The position numbers were made by a program, and so were the translations under genes. Below the pieces are notes generated by a model. That model saw only the letters and a program-made list of their open reading frames with translations. It was not told where the DNA came from and did no database searches. Of a stretch of 64,000 nt of DNA, positions 24,675 through 36,284 are shown piece after piece (positions within the stretch are counted from its first letter, which is position 1; the number at the start of each line of letters is the position of its first letter). Origin of the DNA: Peromyscus leucopus (lineage: Eukaryota; Chordata; Mammalia; Rodentia; Cricetidae); contig NC_051072.1 in the NCBI RefSeq assembly GCF_004664715.2, forward strand, positions 39,494,142 to 39,558,141, given 5' to 3'.

Positions 24675-24890
24675 GTGTTCTGATGGCAAACTCCTGGCCC
24701 TTCAATCAAATCTGTGGCCAACTTTTGAAGATTTTATGGAAACTTAGCTATGTCCATCAATTTCTATATTGCCTAATGGCTACTTTTACACTGTGATGTG
24801 GGGCTTAAAGAGCTGGGTCAGAATCTCTATGATACTCCAGGCCTAAAATAGCTGCAAATTTGACCCTTTGCAAATTAGCAAGAAGACCTT
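24675..24890. mobile_element. Fossil non-autonomous hAT-Charlie-type DNA transposon
   Basis: The layout matches an ancient mammalian MER-type hAT element: 'GGCAAACTCCTGGCCCTTCAATCAAATC', 'TTTTATGGAAACTTAGCTATGTCCATC', 'TATTGCCTAATGGCTACTTTTACACTG', 'AGGCCTAAAATAGCTGCAAATTTGACCCTTTGCAAA'. The last block corresponds to the 'gcctaaaatatttactatctggccctttac' end of that family. Terminal bases are decayed and no transposase is present. The exact family is not certain. Confidence 0.65.
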
Positions 24891-25039
24891 GCAGTCTCTA
24901 AACGAGAGCATGTCAAAGTTTTGATTAGATATGATGTGTGAAAAATAAGAGTTAGGACAGGATTGTACTCATCTGGCCTAAGAGCCTAAGCAAAAAAAAA
25001 AAAAATATGTTGGACATTTAATCAACATGAAGGGTTAGA

Positions 25040-25340
25040 TAGAGCATGATAGATGCACAAAATAGAATACTACTGAATAACAGAACCACCATATATATGC
25101 TGTAATACAAAGATATCTAAGATAATTTCCAAAACAATAATATACAGAGTAATTTCAAATTTATACAGAGAAAAGTTATTAGCACATACATTGTTATATT
25201 CATTGACTAGCATAAGAAAATTGGATATAAGTTGGCACAGTCTTATCCTAAAAGGTGAATAACTAGAGTTGTTTTTTTTCTTTGTACTACTAAAGTATCT
25301 ATAATTGTTACATAGCTGAAATTAACTTACAACATTTCAC
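25040..25340 (+). mobile_element. Ancient L1 3' fragment
   Basis: 'AAATAGAATACTACTGAATAACAG' followed by 'ATACAAAGATATCTAAGATAATTTCC' resembles the end of L1 ORF2 ('atggaatactatgcagc', 'aagatctccaagatatatt') in old L1M/L1ME copies. It is heavily mutated, with no open reverse transcriptase frame. Confidence 0.45.
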
Positions 25341-25442
25341 ACAGTGTCATGTGTGTGCATGTGTGTGTTCATAAACTTCATGGAAGAGAGACAAAGAAAT
25401 TGAGTTCCCTTGTCTATCTTAGAAAAAAAACTGTTATATGAT

Positions 25443-25606
25443 GCTTGGCAGTGGTGGCACACGCCTTTAACCCCAGCACTTGGGAGGCAGAGCCAGGCAG
25501 ATCTTTATGAGTTAGAGGCCAGCCTGGTCTACAGAGCGAGATCCAGGACAAGAACCAAAACTACATGGAGAAACCCTGTCTCGAATAACAAATAAAAAAA
25601 AAAAAA
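25443..25606 (+). repeat. B1 SINE, cricetid-type
   Basis: Full-length B1: GCTTGGCAGTGGTGGCACAC at the head, 'GGGAGGCAGAGCCAGGCAGATC', then the cricetid 3' half ('GATCCAGGACAAGAACCAAAACTACATGG') and 'AAACCCTGTCTCG', with an A-rich tail to 25,606. ATATGA on both sides is a possible target duplication. Confidence 0.95.
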
Positions 25607-25924
25607 TATGAGAACTACCTTTACGTAGGGCCCAGACTCTAAATACCTCTATTTACATGTGGTATTAACTACTGCTTTATTCCACTCAAAATGTTAATTG
25701 GCATAACCATTATTTAAAAAAAAATTTATGGGTGAATTGAGTGTTACTCAAGACATGTTTATTAATTTGGACCTTTTATAGCCTATAAATAAGAAAAGAT
25801 AAATCTATAAAGTACTCCAAACCTGAGGCTCCAAAAGGGTCTTATGTGTCACCAGATTCTGTAGCTATTCCTATCTCAAGAACATTGCTACAACAGCATG
25901 GCATGTATTTTCCATGCAAGAGTT

Positions 25925-26418
25925 TTGTATGATATTTTGTTTGTGTTCTGACAAATAAAGCTTGCCTGAAAGATCAGAGAAGCAGAGCAGCCAGCTGCTT
26001 CTTACCTCTTCGAAATCTCAGACAATGTGTAACATCTCTCTACAAATCCTCAGACTGAATGTGTAAGATCCTGTCTCCACCAGCCTTATATTCCTGTCTC
26101 CACTTCCCTAGTGCTGGGATTAAAAGCTTGAGCTTCCCATGGGATCCAAGGTGTGCACCACCACGACCACCACCACCACCACCACCACCACCACCACCAC
26201 CACCACCACCACCAGGCTGTTTCTCTTTTGGACTGGATCAATGTCATGTAGCCCAGGGTGGCCTTGAACTCCTGATCTTCCTGCTTCCTCCTCCCAAGTG
26301 CTGGGATTAGAGGTGTGTGCCACCACTGCTTGGCCTCTGTCTTGAACTAGTGGCTAGCTCTGCCCTCTGATCTCCAGGAAAGCTTTATTTGTCAGAACAC
26401 AAACAAAATATCATACAA
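25925..26418 (-). mobile_element. LTR-like element bounded by a perfect 39-bp inverted repeat
   Basis: Bases 25,925-25,963 and 26,380-26,418 are exact reverse complements (39 of 39), and similarity continues inward for about 25 more bases (CCTGAAAGATCAGAGAAGCAGAGC against CCTGGAGATCAGAGGGCAGAGC). Read on the minus strand the element resembles the LTRs at 58.7 and 63.0 kb: a leader with AATAAAGC, 'GGAGATCAGAG', a B1-like core ('GGCACACACCTCTAATCCCAGCACTTGGGAGG') and 'CAGTCTGAGGA...CTGCTTCTCTGATCTTTCAGG'. At its minus-strand 3' end, where those LTRs end in ATTCATGCTACA, it instead has an inverted copy of its own 5' end. Confidence 0.75.
26158..26214. repeat. (CAC)n trinucleotide repeat
   Basis: It starts CACCACCACGACCACC and then gives pure CAC units to 26,214. 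It lies inside the B1-like core of the inverted-repeat element, where B1 normally has CACCACCAC, so it most likely expanded from that word. Poly-Pro and poly-Val frames here are artefacts. Confidence 0.95.
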
Positions 26419-28236
26419 CATAAGACCCCTAGGGTATTCTCTAGGGGACCAACAGTTCACAAATATTGGAACTTGTAAGAACAAGTAGGATGACCGTGCC
26501 TACTTGATAAGAATAGTTTGCAGCTTACCAGAATCCACTTCAAAATGTATTTTCACTACCACATTCCATACCATGACTGGCTTGTAGGATAACAGAATTG
26601 GGTAGCTTCTCATCTTATGCTTATATTATTCACCAGAAAGGATCTGATAACTATGGGGGGATCGGCTTGGCTTTGTCTACTTACAACGACTAATTCGAAA
26701 CTAAATGACTAATCTTGACAAGAGAAGTATTGCCTAAGCCCAAACTGATGAATGTCCTACTTCTTCCTAGGACATAAAAGTCACCCTGAGTAAAGTCAAC
26801 ACCTTTGGCTTTAAAAGAATCCATTCTTCATCTAGTACATTTTTCTTAAGCAAAGCTGTTCCTCCTGACTCCCAAATATATTTTCAGCAGAACGAGTGAT
26901 GGGAAGCTATGGATTTGACAATAGAATACTAACATTTTAGGCAAGAGCAGTTATTGATCGATCCTCTGTTCATCATGTAATACATGAAGGAGTGTTCCAA
27001 AAGGTTGCAAGCATCACTTTGCTATTAACAACCTAGTTAGAGAACACACAGGAGCAGAGCTTTTCAGGCTCCCAATTCTCCTAGCAGATTGAAGAAGAGA
27101 AATTTGTTTTGAAAAATGAAGAAAAGAACTCCCCTTGCAGCTAAGCACAGCAACCCCAACAACTCTGCTAAACAACACTGAGCCCTGTCAGAATCTCCTC
27201 TCCTTTACCGTAACCCAGTCTCTGTGGTGACTTCACCACCGAGGGCCTCCTTAGCACTCGTCCTGGGTGGTCTTGTATTAAAATAAAGTTTGTTCAAAAT
27301 AATCTAATCTTCCCTGAAAAAATACTTAATTCAGCAGAAGGAAGGGCCAGGGGTGCCAAGAGCTTGCTACCCCCATTTAGAAGTTTCCAAAGAGCCAGGC
27401 ACACAGCAGGGAGCAGCAGAAAATGGACACTACTGTGGAAGTTGCTCTTCAGACACGCTTGCTTTCTGACAGCGTGTGTTGAAAAGCCTGGGTGCAGCTG
27501 ATCAGAACCATTAGGCCAGATCCCGCCTCAGGGCTCGAGTGCCCAGGCTCTCTATCTCTCTGTAAATATTGCCATTTCCTCTCATCCTCTGCTGGGGTGG
27601 GGGGAAAGGGAGGTGACGGAGATGAAGCAGAAGCCTTGAAAGAAGCTGCAAACGGACGATCACTAGAGATGTGCAGGAAAGAGGAAGTGAGCTTGGGCCC
27701 TAATGTCACCTTTTCCCAAGAATAAATAAGTAATAATACGGCGTAAAGAGAGTGCAAATCCAAGACTCCTTTAGCTTAGACAGAACTCTGTAGGAGAACA
27801 CCAAAGGGAGCTGGCTGGGAAGGGAGACAGAGTAAGAAGGTTGCTCATTACTGTAGCCGGCTTAGTCATTTTTTTTTTTTTTTCTCAGCATGGTGTTGGA
27901 TACTCTTGGGATTGTGAGGAAAAGAGGATAGATTGCCTTTCCTGAGCACTTCTGTTCCTGGATGTCACAGTAAATGTGCGCATGTGAATATGCCCCCAAT
28001 TTATAAGTAATTACACAATGAAAGCAGAGCTGTGCTGGTGCAGGACCCAGGGAAGTGGAAGAATTCAATTCAGGGGTTTGAATGAATGATGAGGAGAGAC
28101 CATTCTATGAAAGAGTCCAATTGTTAGCTGATTTTTATGTATGAGATGAGACCTAGTTTAACTGCTAAGTGCAAGAAGAGATTCTACCTTGGATGGGGGC
28201 CAGGAGAATAGGAAGTTCTTCATTTCAAATATGCTA
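26419..28236. other. Unassigned DNA with a G+C-richer block at 27.30-27.72 kb
   Basis: No repeat is recognised. The block 27,300-27,725 is richer in G+C than its surroundings and has open frames on both strands (27,449-27,763 minus, 104 codons; 27,492-27,725 plus, 77 codons). Neither encodes a protein I recognise. A T15 run lies at 27,869-27,884. A conserved non-coding element is possible but unproven. Confidence 0.4.
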
Positions 28237-28320
28237 GGGGTTAGTGTGCGTGTTCAGTCATTAGAGCATTTGCCTAGGATGTACAAGGCCCTGGACTTGA
28301 CCCACTGGACTACAAAACAG
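28237..28320 (+). repeat. ID-family SINE, diverged
   Basis: 'GGGGTTAGTGTGCGTGTTCAGTCATTAGAGCATTTGCCTAGGATGTACAAGGCCCTGGACTTGACCC' keeps the ID/BC1 order: 'agcgcttgcctagcatg...aaggccctgggttcg'. The A-box is weakened (TGTTCAGTCATTAGAG). A short A-rich end follows. Confidence 0.75.
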
Positions 28321-30991
28321 TAATAACAGTTACAGTAATACACCAAAGTTCCTGAAGACTAAACAGGCAGAGAATCCCCCTTTATTCAGAATGAAGTGTG
28401 CAAACACCAGAACTCCAGTACTCTCTATAATTAAGTGAGAATGTCTACTGCATCCTCATCCTCCAAAGCTCATTTGTAAGGTAATCATACTCCTGCTTTT
28501 ATCACAGAAAACATACACCTAACCTAAAATACCAAAAGATAATATTTAACTTAAAGTCAACAGTATAAATGAAGTACTAGGATCAAGTCTGATATGTTTC
28601 ATAGCTATCAGAATTGCTATCTTAAGTCCTGTTAATGCCATACCATGATTAACCATGGAAACAAAGCCCCTCCGTTTATGTAAGTCTAATGCTGACTTGA
28701 GATAACGCAAAATTTTTCATCAGTGTTTTTGTTCTATTTTGATACTTAAAAGTCATATATATCACTTTAAATGTGTTGTAAGATAATGGGCTAACCAACA
28801 CCTACCGTGTACAGAGCAATGACTTTATTAAACAGCTGGACAGGCATTGGCAAGCATGGGAGCCATCAAGGGTACAATCTTTCTACGTTGGAACCTACCT
28901 TCCATTAACTATATGAAAAAGTAGACTTATTGGGTCTTTTTTGATGGTTGTTAGGGGAAGGATCCTCACTTTTAGTCAGAAGAATGGAATATAAATTATA
29001 TTTCTGACCTGGCTGGAAACACGATATTCAGATCTACCCCTGCCCCAACACCTCCACCCCCACCGCTAATTATCAGAACATTACATACACACTTTTGTCT
29101 CTTCTAACTGGGCTTGTCAGTCACCTGACCAGGAGTCCATCCTTCAAGAAAGTTGATTTGCCTGCAGATTTACTAAGGAGCTAGGAGGGTTATTTATCTC
29201 CTTAATAAGATAATGTACTGACAATCCCAGGAGCCTCTCCTTGGGGCGATTGTTCACAGGTCTACTTTGCTGAGTCTGCCTGCTTTCCTGAGTTTTAACT
29301 CCAAACTGTAGCTTTTCCTTTTCTGCCTCTTCTTTGGATCCCAAATCATAAGAATCCTTTCCTTAATACTCTGGGTTTTCTCGCTGTTTCTCTGAAAATC
29401 ATGCCCTCCAGCTGCTTTGTGGCATACCACTGTTGACCGGAACTCAAAAGGCATGGCTTTTCAAAGTGTTTCTTCTCTGTCTCCATTCTCCCAAGAATCT
29501 TCTGGATTTAATACTTTGCCTACCCTGCTGGTTTTCTTTCAAACACTCATAAAATGGTCCTTGAGCTTCCATCTGAGACTGTCTTTAAAGTCTTTTTTAT
29601 CAACTAGGCCAATAACCCACGAAAGAAAACCCTGATTCTCCAATAACAATGAACCCTGGCATATGGTGGGAACATGTATTGTTTTATAACTGAGGGTGAC
29701 AATTAACTAATAAAATAGTCTATATATATATATTTAAAGGGAATCAAGAAAATAACCCATAGAAAGTTGAAATAATAGAATAATCCTTGCTCACAGAGGA
29801 GATTCCAAACCAGAGCATATTAACTAATTGTTATGAATTTGCAATTCCATATATAACGGAGAGTTATGGAGCATCCTGTTGATTTGGAGTTGCAGATGGA
29901 GACACACAATTTCACTGTTATGTTTCTTCAGTATGGAAATCTCCCTTACATGGAATACTTCCTATTAAAGTCTTAGCAACTTTCATATGTCTTCAGGGAA
30001 TTCTTACAAGTACATTGGAAATTTTCCACACTCTGACACACCATTCTCCCAGGAAATTTTTGTTGATAAGAAATCTTAGTTCTGTCTCAAGAACTCATAT
30101 AATTGCCCTCAGTATCAGCTCTTCGATCTCTTTACCCTGAAAGCATTTGGCCTCTTTTAAAAATCAAGTAACTAAGATGTCCATTCATTTATTTAGCCAG
30201 GCTAGAAATAACATGCTCCTGTTGCACAATCTTTCTGTTCTTTCGCCATACTTTTTCTGCTCTCTCCACTCCCTTTGATTTGTTTGCTTCTCCCCTACCC
30301 AGTCTGTTGAGCAGCCGTGGTGGACGCTCTGACCAAAAGCTGGTAGGGAATCTCTGTTGGACACAGTCTTAATCATCCACTACAGTTCTGCCATCGCTTT
30401 CTAGCTTCTACCTAAGTGTTTCTTAAGTCTTCACCACTGTCACAATTGTGTTATCCCAGCAAGCTAAACGGTAGAACATTACCAATAAACTGTAATCTCT
30501 GTTCTTTGATATATCGTAGGTACATTAATTCTTCTTGATAGCTCAACCAGGAAAAACAGTTGAGGAAAATACGAATAAAGCTTATATAATCTTCAGATTT
30601 TATCCATTAGCAATTCTTATGAAATTGTCTTTGGTAAGGAAAAGTAAACACTCAAAAGCACTTGTGATTATTTGTGGGCTTTACTTATCCATGCACTGTT
30701 TCATTAGCTCTCATATTTGAATGCAATTTCTTTTGGCAATTATATTCTCAAAATCAAGTGCATTTTCCTTCAGGCTTTTTTAAAGCTTCCCCCAGTGGCT
30801 ACACATTTGACTGCTGGTTCTTGGCCCTGTTTTGACAGAATTCAGTCCATATTTTTTTTTAAAAAAAAATGTTTTCTAATTCTTTTAGAGTATTGAGATT
30901 GCTATCGTCACTGCCAACTTCACTGGATTTAGAAGAACTATGTGAATGTACCTTTGGGTACATTTTTTTCTAGGGTAGTTTTTTTTTTTAA
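28321..30991. other. Unassigned DNA
   Basis: No SINE, LTR or exon is recognised. It contains a (TA)n-like patch at 29,722-29,732 and T/A runs near 30,851-30,870. Ancient repeats may be hidden here. Confidence 0.45.
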
Positions 30992-31258
30992 TTGGGTTAA
31001 CTGAGGCAAGAAGAACCACCCTCAGTGTGGGCAAGAGCATCCCATAGGCTGGGGTCCAGTACTAAATAAAAGGAGAAAGAAAGCTGAACACTAGGATTCA
31101 TCACTTTCTGCGTCTCACCAGAAGATGTGGTGACCGCTGCCTCACACTCTTGTTGCTATGACTACCATGATGTACCATACCCTCAAACTGTAAGCTGAAA
31201 CACTTCTTTCTTTAGTTACTTCTGTCACAGCAGGAAGAAAAGTAACTAACTAATACAG
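30992..31258 (+). mobile_element. Rodent interspersed repeat related in its 3' end to the one at 13.3 kb
   Basis: 'TTGGGTTAACTGAGGCAAGAAGAACCACCCT', 'GGGCAAGAGCATCCCATAGGCTGGGG', 'GCTGCCTCACACTCTTGTTGC', 'ACCCTCAAACTGTAAGCTGAAACACTTC' and the end 'CACAGCAGGAAGAAAAGTAACTAAC' match a common rodent dispersed repeat. I recall it near the URR1 group but cannot name it with certainty. Non-coding. Confidence 0.6.
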
Positions 31259-32254
31259 GTATAAACTGGCATCTGACAGTTCAAATACCACCCAGCTAGG
31301 TTATCTTAACACAACCTATAGGTAAGGAAAAATCCATCTGTTTGTCCAGCTTTGTCTCTTCCTACCACAGTCATCTCATTTCTACAGGCCTGTAGTCTTT
31401 CTCTACTTTTATTCTCCTAAATATCTATTCTGTCTACTCTATTCTTAGCTCTTTACACATACCATGTAATACATTCATATAAAGATAGAGATAAATTAAC
31501 CTTTGTAATTTTGCGGTAAAGTTCTTATGAAAATTTGAAGTTCTTTATGTCTCCCATCTTGCCAACAATGTATAATACGGCTATTAGTATAATGAATTCA
31601 TTCTCCACAAATACAGACATCCCCCATCCAATGAATTTAGAGCTGTTTTAAAACACATAACAGCTCTGTGATACATAGTCAACTTGAACTCTAACAATGA
31701 GGCACATGAAATTAACTTCACAATTATCAAAACTAGAAGGCAGATTTATGCCTTAAATGTGACAAATGAACAAGATGGCCAATTTTCAGAGACATGGCCC
31801 TTGTAATCTCCATTTAATTACAATTACTGCAGACAAAGTGTCAAGTATGAAAATATTTTAAGAGCTCTTGAGTGAATAGTTCTGTGTTAATATTTTTATC
31901 ATAACACTGGGACACTTGACAGCTAACTTTGCAAATCATCTAGACTTTAAATTGTCATGGATGCTGGGGTCCGCTGATTAGTATTTCTGTGACATAAGTA
32001 TCTGCTGTAGGATTTTGACAGGATTAAAATGAAGTCAAATGGCATTGTTGGAACTGGAAGCGAGAAGTCACAGCAGTAAAGAACTAATGCTTAGTAAGCA
32101 TTTTAGGAGACAGGAAACATTGCTGGAGGTTAGGAAAGATAGATTACTGACTCGGCAGATAATTACAATGGAAAGATAATTATCTCATCTAACACGGGCA
32201 AAAATAAAATCTAATAAAAGCAAGTTGCGCATATGTAACAAACAGGCAATTGTC

Positions 32255-32425
32255 ACACGCTGTTAGAGAATAAACTGCAATGGACAATGTGGAGCAACGT
32301 GGACTAGCTATTAGGAAAACTGATAATCCTGTTTGCATCATTACTTAACAGTTTCAATTCCAGCCATGTACCTAAAAGACACTCTGCAAATGTTCAGAAG
32401 ACATGACAAGGTTGTTCATGTCACT
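32255..32425 (+). mobile_element. Possible ancient L1 ORF2 fragment
   Basis: 'AATTCCAGCCATGTACCTAAAAGACACTCTGCAAATGTTCAG' and 'GTTGTTCATGTCACTAATAA' resemble the ORF2 3' stretch 'aattccactcctaggtatatacccaaaag...ttcatagcagcattattc'. Weak. Confidence 0.3.
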
Positions 32426-34741
32426 AATAAATTGTTTGTTTGTTTATTTATTTCACAGATATTCATGAGTACACAATTCTGTGTGCTTAAGATATTACTG
32501 AGAGGGAAATAGAAATTCTCCTGCCTTTATTGGCATTCCAGATACTATTTTGATGCCAAACAGTTTAAAATCATCAAAATTATTACTCACAGGCTAGTAA
32601 CATCTAGTTCGATATTGGGGTAAAATAAAAACTATTGAGTAAAGAAAAACATGCACACTCCAAATAGAACATGCATGATTTGTGATTTATGTAACGTTTA
32701 TAGCCATATAAAAAGCATGTAGTTTTTGTGGGCTTATAAAATGAGTACAGCATGAAAAAGAGTTCATATGAGAGTAGATAAGTGTATTTGAGACATGGGA
32801 TAGCAATGCAGAATAAGAATTTTAAACCTTTTTTAAATATGTGTAATAAATATGGTAAGATGAAAATTTGATTCTAATGGACTGCATGTGTGGTTAATCT
32901 TTGAATTCTTCTATCACTTGTATCTTTAGATATTGTCTATTATGGTCAAAAATATTATTTTTTATATTGATAATTTAACTGTATTTTCAAAAATACATAA
33001 AAGGCAAATCTGATAAACATTGGTTTTACTAATCACATGACCATTAGAGGGTGACTGAGAGCCTATGGGATAAACAGAGCACAATGAAGCAAGCGAAGAT
33101 GAATCAACAGATCCTAAGCAATTACTTAAATCACATCAGCTTAATAGAATTATGAATATCGAGCAGCATTTTCATTGCTCCTTTTTTAATTAATATAGCA
33201 CTTTTGAAAGAGGCTACATAGAAGAGGGGCTGCTGACAAGACAAAGGATTTATTAGGCACTTGGCAGGCATTCTAGCTTTCCTCAGCATGCAATATCTAT
33301 TAAATGGAAGGAGATCTTAAGCTTCGGCCTTTGCTCTGTCTGTAAGATCACTGAATTAACCTAGTGTACCACAACTAGATCTGTTCACCACGGCTTAATT
33401 CATATTTTAATGAACTCCTATTGAAAATCTATATGCATGGTACTTACTAGATTGTGTACTCTTGGGAAAAAAACTTAACCTTCTTATGCCTCCACCCCTT
33501 CACCTACAAACTATAACTATTAACACTAGTAATTACCTAAAGGGTTTGCCTTGTTTGCTATATAAAGCACTTAATTTGTACTTTGTGTAATAGATTAACA
33601 GACACAAACTTAGGGCCATTTGCTTATTCATTTTGCATCACTAAACTGAGCTAAAAATCATTTTCAAGTTATTTAGACTGGGCGATGTACTGTTGCTAGT
33701 ATACATCTGTTAATATGACCAATCTAATGCATTTTAATTTTTTTTGAATGCTGTCAAATCACACTTTGTGTTCTATAAAGAATATCATATTTTATATTTA
33801 AATGGTTATGTAATCTTAGAATTGATCCAGTAAGGAAACACTCATTGGATCACTTTCAAATACAAATATTGTATTGTCTTCATGACTTTATTAAAATGTA
33901 GGAAAATATTTGGTTTTGCATTTTCAACACATTGACCTCCAGGCAAAATACAAACTCATAATAAAGAGTTACTTTGATTTTTTTTAAATCTCAAATAATT
34001 GGCTTTTACGTGTTTTTCATAACTAATAATTTTATATTACAAATAATCATGTAATTCTTCCTTTGAGAATAAACCTTACTGTTTTTTTTTTAAGTTACTC
34101 ATTCTAACACAGAGGTACTCAAAACTGGGTGCCCACAAAACACACACTAGAAAGTACATGACACGGTGACTGTTTGACACTCTTACACACAGGGTTTATG
34201 AAAGACTATCATGGATGAGATCTTATTAGCATGAGCATTGTGAAAAGACTTCGCACAGGAAGAGAGGGTGAGGAGAACTCTTCTCCCTCAGAAATAAAAC
34301 CTTTTATCTTTGTTCTCATTAAGCTTAGTGCCAAGCATAAATGACGTGTCACTGCTTTGGAGCCAGAAGAAAATGCGCTCTTGTATCTTTTCTCTCTCAG
34401 TGGGGTCAGATTAATCAATCCTAGCAGATTTTCTTATTTTGCTGCCTTCTTCCCATCAAGCCTTCATCTAATTCATGGCCATCCAGCCCATCTCAATTAG
34501 TGTGGCCTGGAATAATTGCCTAGGTTCCCGGTAGAGGACATGCATTTATTTGTATTCTCAGAGATGAAAGCATTTCCCCTGCTCCAAGAACCTGAGATGC
34601 CAGGGAAGAGCTGAGCTGCTGCAGATCCCATGGGAATTAGCTTCTTTGTATTATGAGTCACTGCCATTCTGCTGCAAGTTCTTATAAATACCATTTGTTT
34701 ATAAAGAAAGTAAGGATGAGGATGAGATTCCACGTGCAAGG

Positions 34742-34745
<4 letters not shown>

Positions 34746-34798
<53 letters not shown>
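34746..34798. repeat. (GA)n microsatellite, about 26 units
   Basis: A pure GA run; the minus strand gives the Ser-Leu repeat frame seen there. No adjacent SINE is recognised. Confidence 0.97.
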
Positions 34799-34801
<3 letters not shown>

Positions 34802-36284
34802 TCGAGAGCAACATTCAACATTTCTGTTGTAATAAAATTAAGTGTAATTCTTTTGGGAAAATAAAATGTTTAAACAACCTATATATATATATGTGATAAG
34901 AAGTTTTGAAAATGTATTAGGACAGGCATTGAACATCCAAGATTATATTAAATTGAAAACAGCACTTCAGATGTGTGTTGGCTTCAGAATGATGTTGAAG
35001 GCATCTAATAGCTGTAGTGACCAGAAATATTCCAGTTTATTTCCATTCCATAATCACTTAACAAATGCAGGAACAAGAGAGGGGTGGTATGGCCAAGCAT
35101 GTGTTTAACTCTTAAACACTAAATGCCAGATTATTTTCATGCTCTAGACATTCCATTCCATTCCTAGTAAGTATCATTTGTACAAAACACTTCCCATGCA
35201 TGGACTCAACCGGGCCTCCTACACGCCTACTTTCACAGTTCATTTTCCAGCAGACAAGAGGTGCAGTTCTCAATGACTGTTTATAAATTAATAGGCAGTC
35301 AACAGTGTATCAGTTATAGAAACAAAAGTGAGCCCTGTGGTCATCTCCACAACATACTCTCTTTTAGCACAATCTCTGAGGTTGACAGTTACCAATCTAC
35401 TGTTACAATCTCCCTTCTCAAATTTCAACTTGGAAAATCAGACACTAGAGCTCACAATTTAATTTTCTCATGGGATGTCAACATCTCTGTGCTGGTATTC
35501 ACATTATTCTCATGCTTCTGGCCATTCCATTTCCTTTCATTTCCTAGTAAGAATTTCTATGTTGACTTCAAGGACTTTGTTTCCCTACTCTATATCTAGT
35601 TAAAGTTCAGTTGAAACAATATGTTACATTTTAATTATGTCCATTTGAAGTAAAGGTATTTCACCATTTTTCAAACTCTATCCCAGGCTGGAGAATACTT
35701 TCCTTAACTTTTAAGACAAAGAAAGAGGAGCTCTCAGAATCCTTTGGTACATTAACAGCTACTTAAGTAAAGCTTAGACGTCTCTAAGGTATAATTGAAA
35801 AGTTGTTAAATTCCTGAAGAATGTTTTGCCAGTTGCTATTCCCAAGAACATAATGTAACAAGATCCCAATTTGTTTTCAGCAGTGCTCACAATAGGAGCA
35901 GGTTCTTTGGCTTTTCCTCAAGAGTTATAAGCTCGGAGGAGTGTTTCCTTGGAAGGTTGATTGATAGGAAGGTCTTGAGCTTGTGTTTGACCCAACATTT
36001 CATTTTATGTTCGCTGTGATGAGGTATGAGTTTGTGCAAAGAAATAAACTGTTGTTTTCTTTACCCATGGCATTCTAGGAAGATTTAAAGTACATTTCAA
36101 GTTCTAGAAATATAAAAAGCTATATAAGATGATAAAAGAGGCATGCTCATCACACTTCAGTAAGAAATGGGTTTTTTTAATTAGATTATATTCACTGCTC
36201 ATAGTAACAAGTTTCACAAATGCATTTTCCAGAAGTATACATGGTTATACCATGCACTTTAAGCATATTCCCCTGGCCCATATC

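Larger units (their letters stand above)
31259..36284. other. Five-kilobase interval without recognisable SINEs; candidate conserved non-coding DNA
   Basis: No B1, B2, B4, ID or LTR is recognised over 5 kb, whereas neighbouring regions hold about one per kilobase. It contains TAATTA/TAAT words and a perfect 12-base palindrome AGATAATTATCT at 32,174-32,185. One possible old L1 piece lies at 32,255-32,425 and a (GA)n tract at 34,746-34,798. No exon is recognised. Confidence 0.4.

Noticed and set aside
26059..26326. Poly-proline and poly-valine open frames
   Set aside because: They are translations of the (CAC)n tract inside an LTR-like element.
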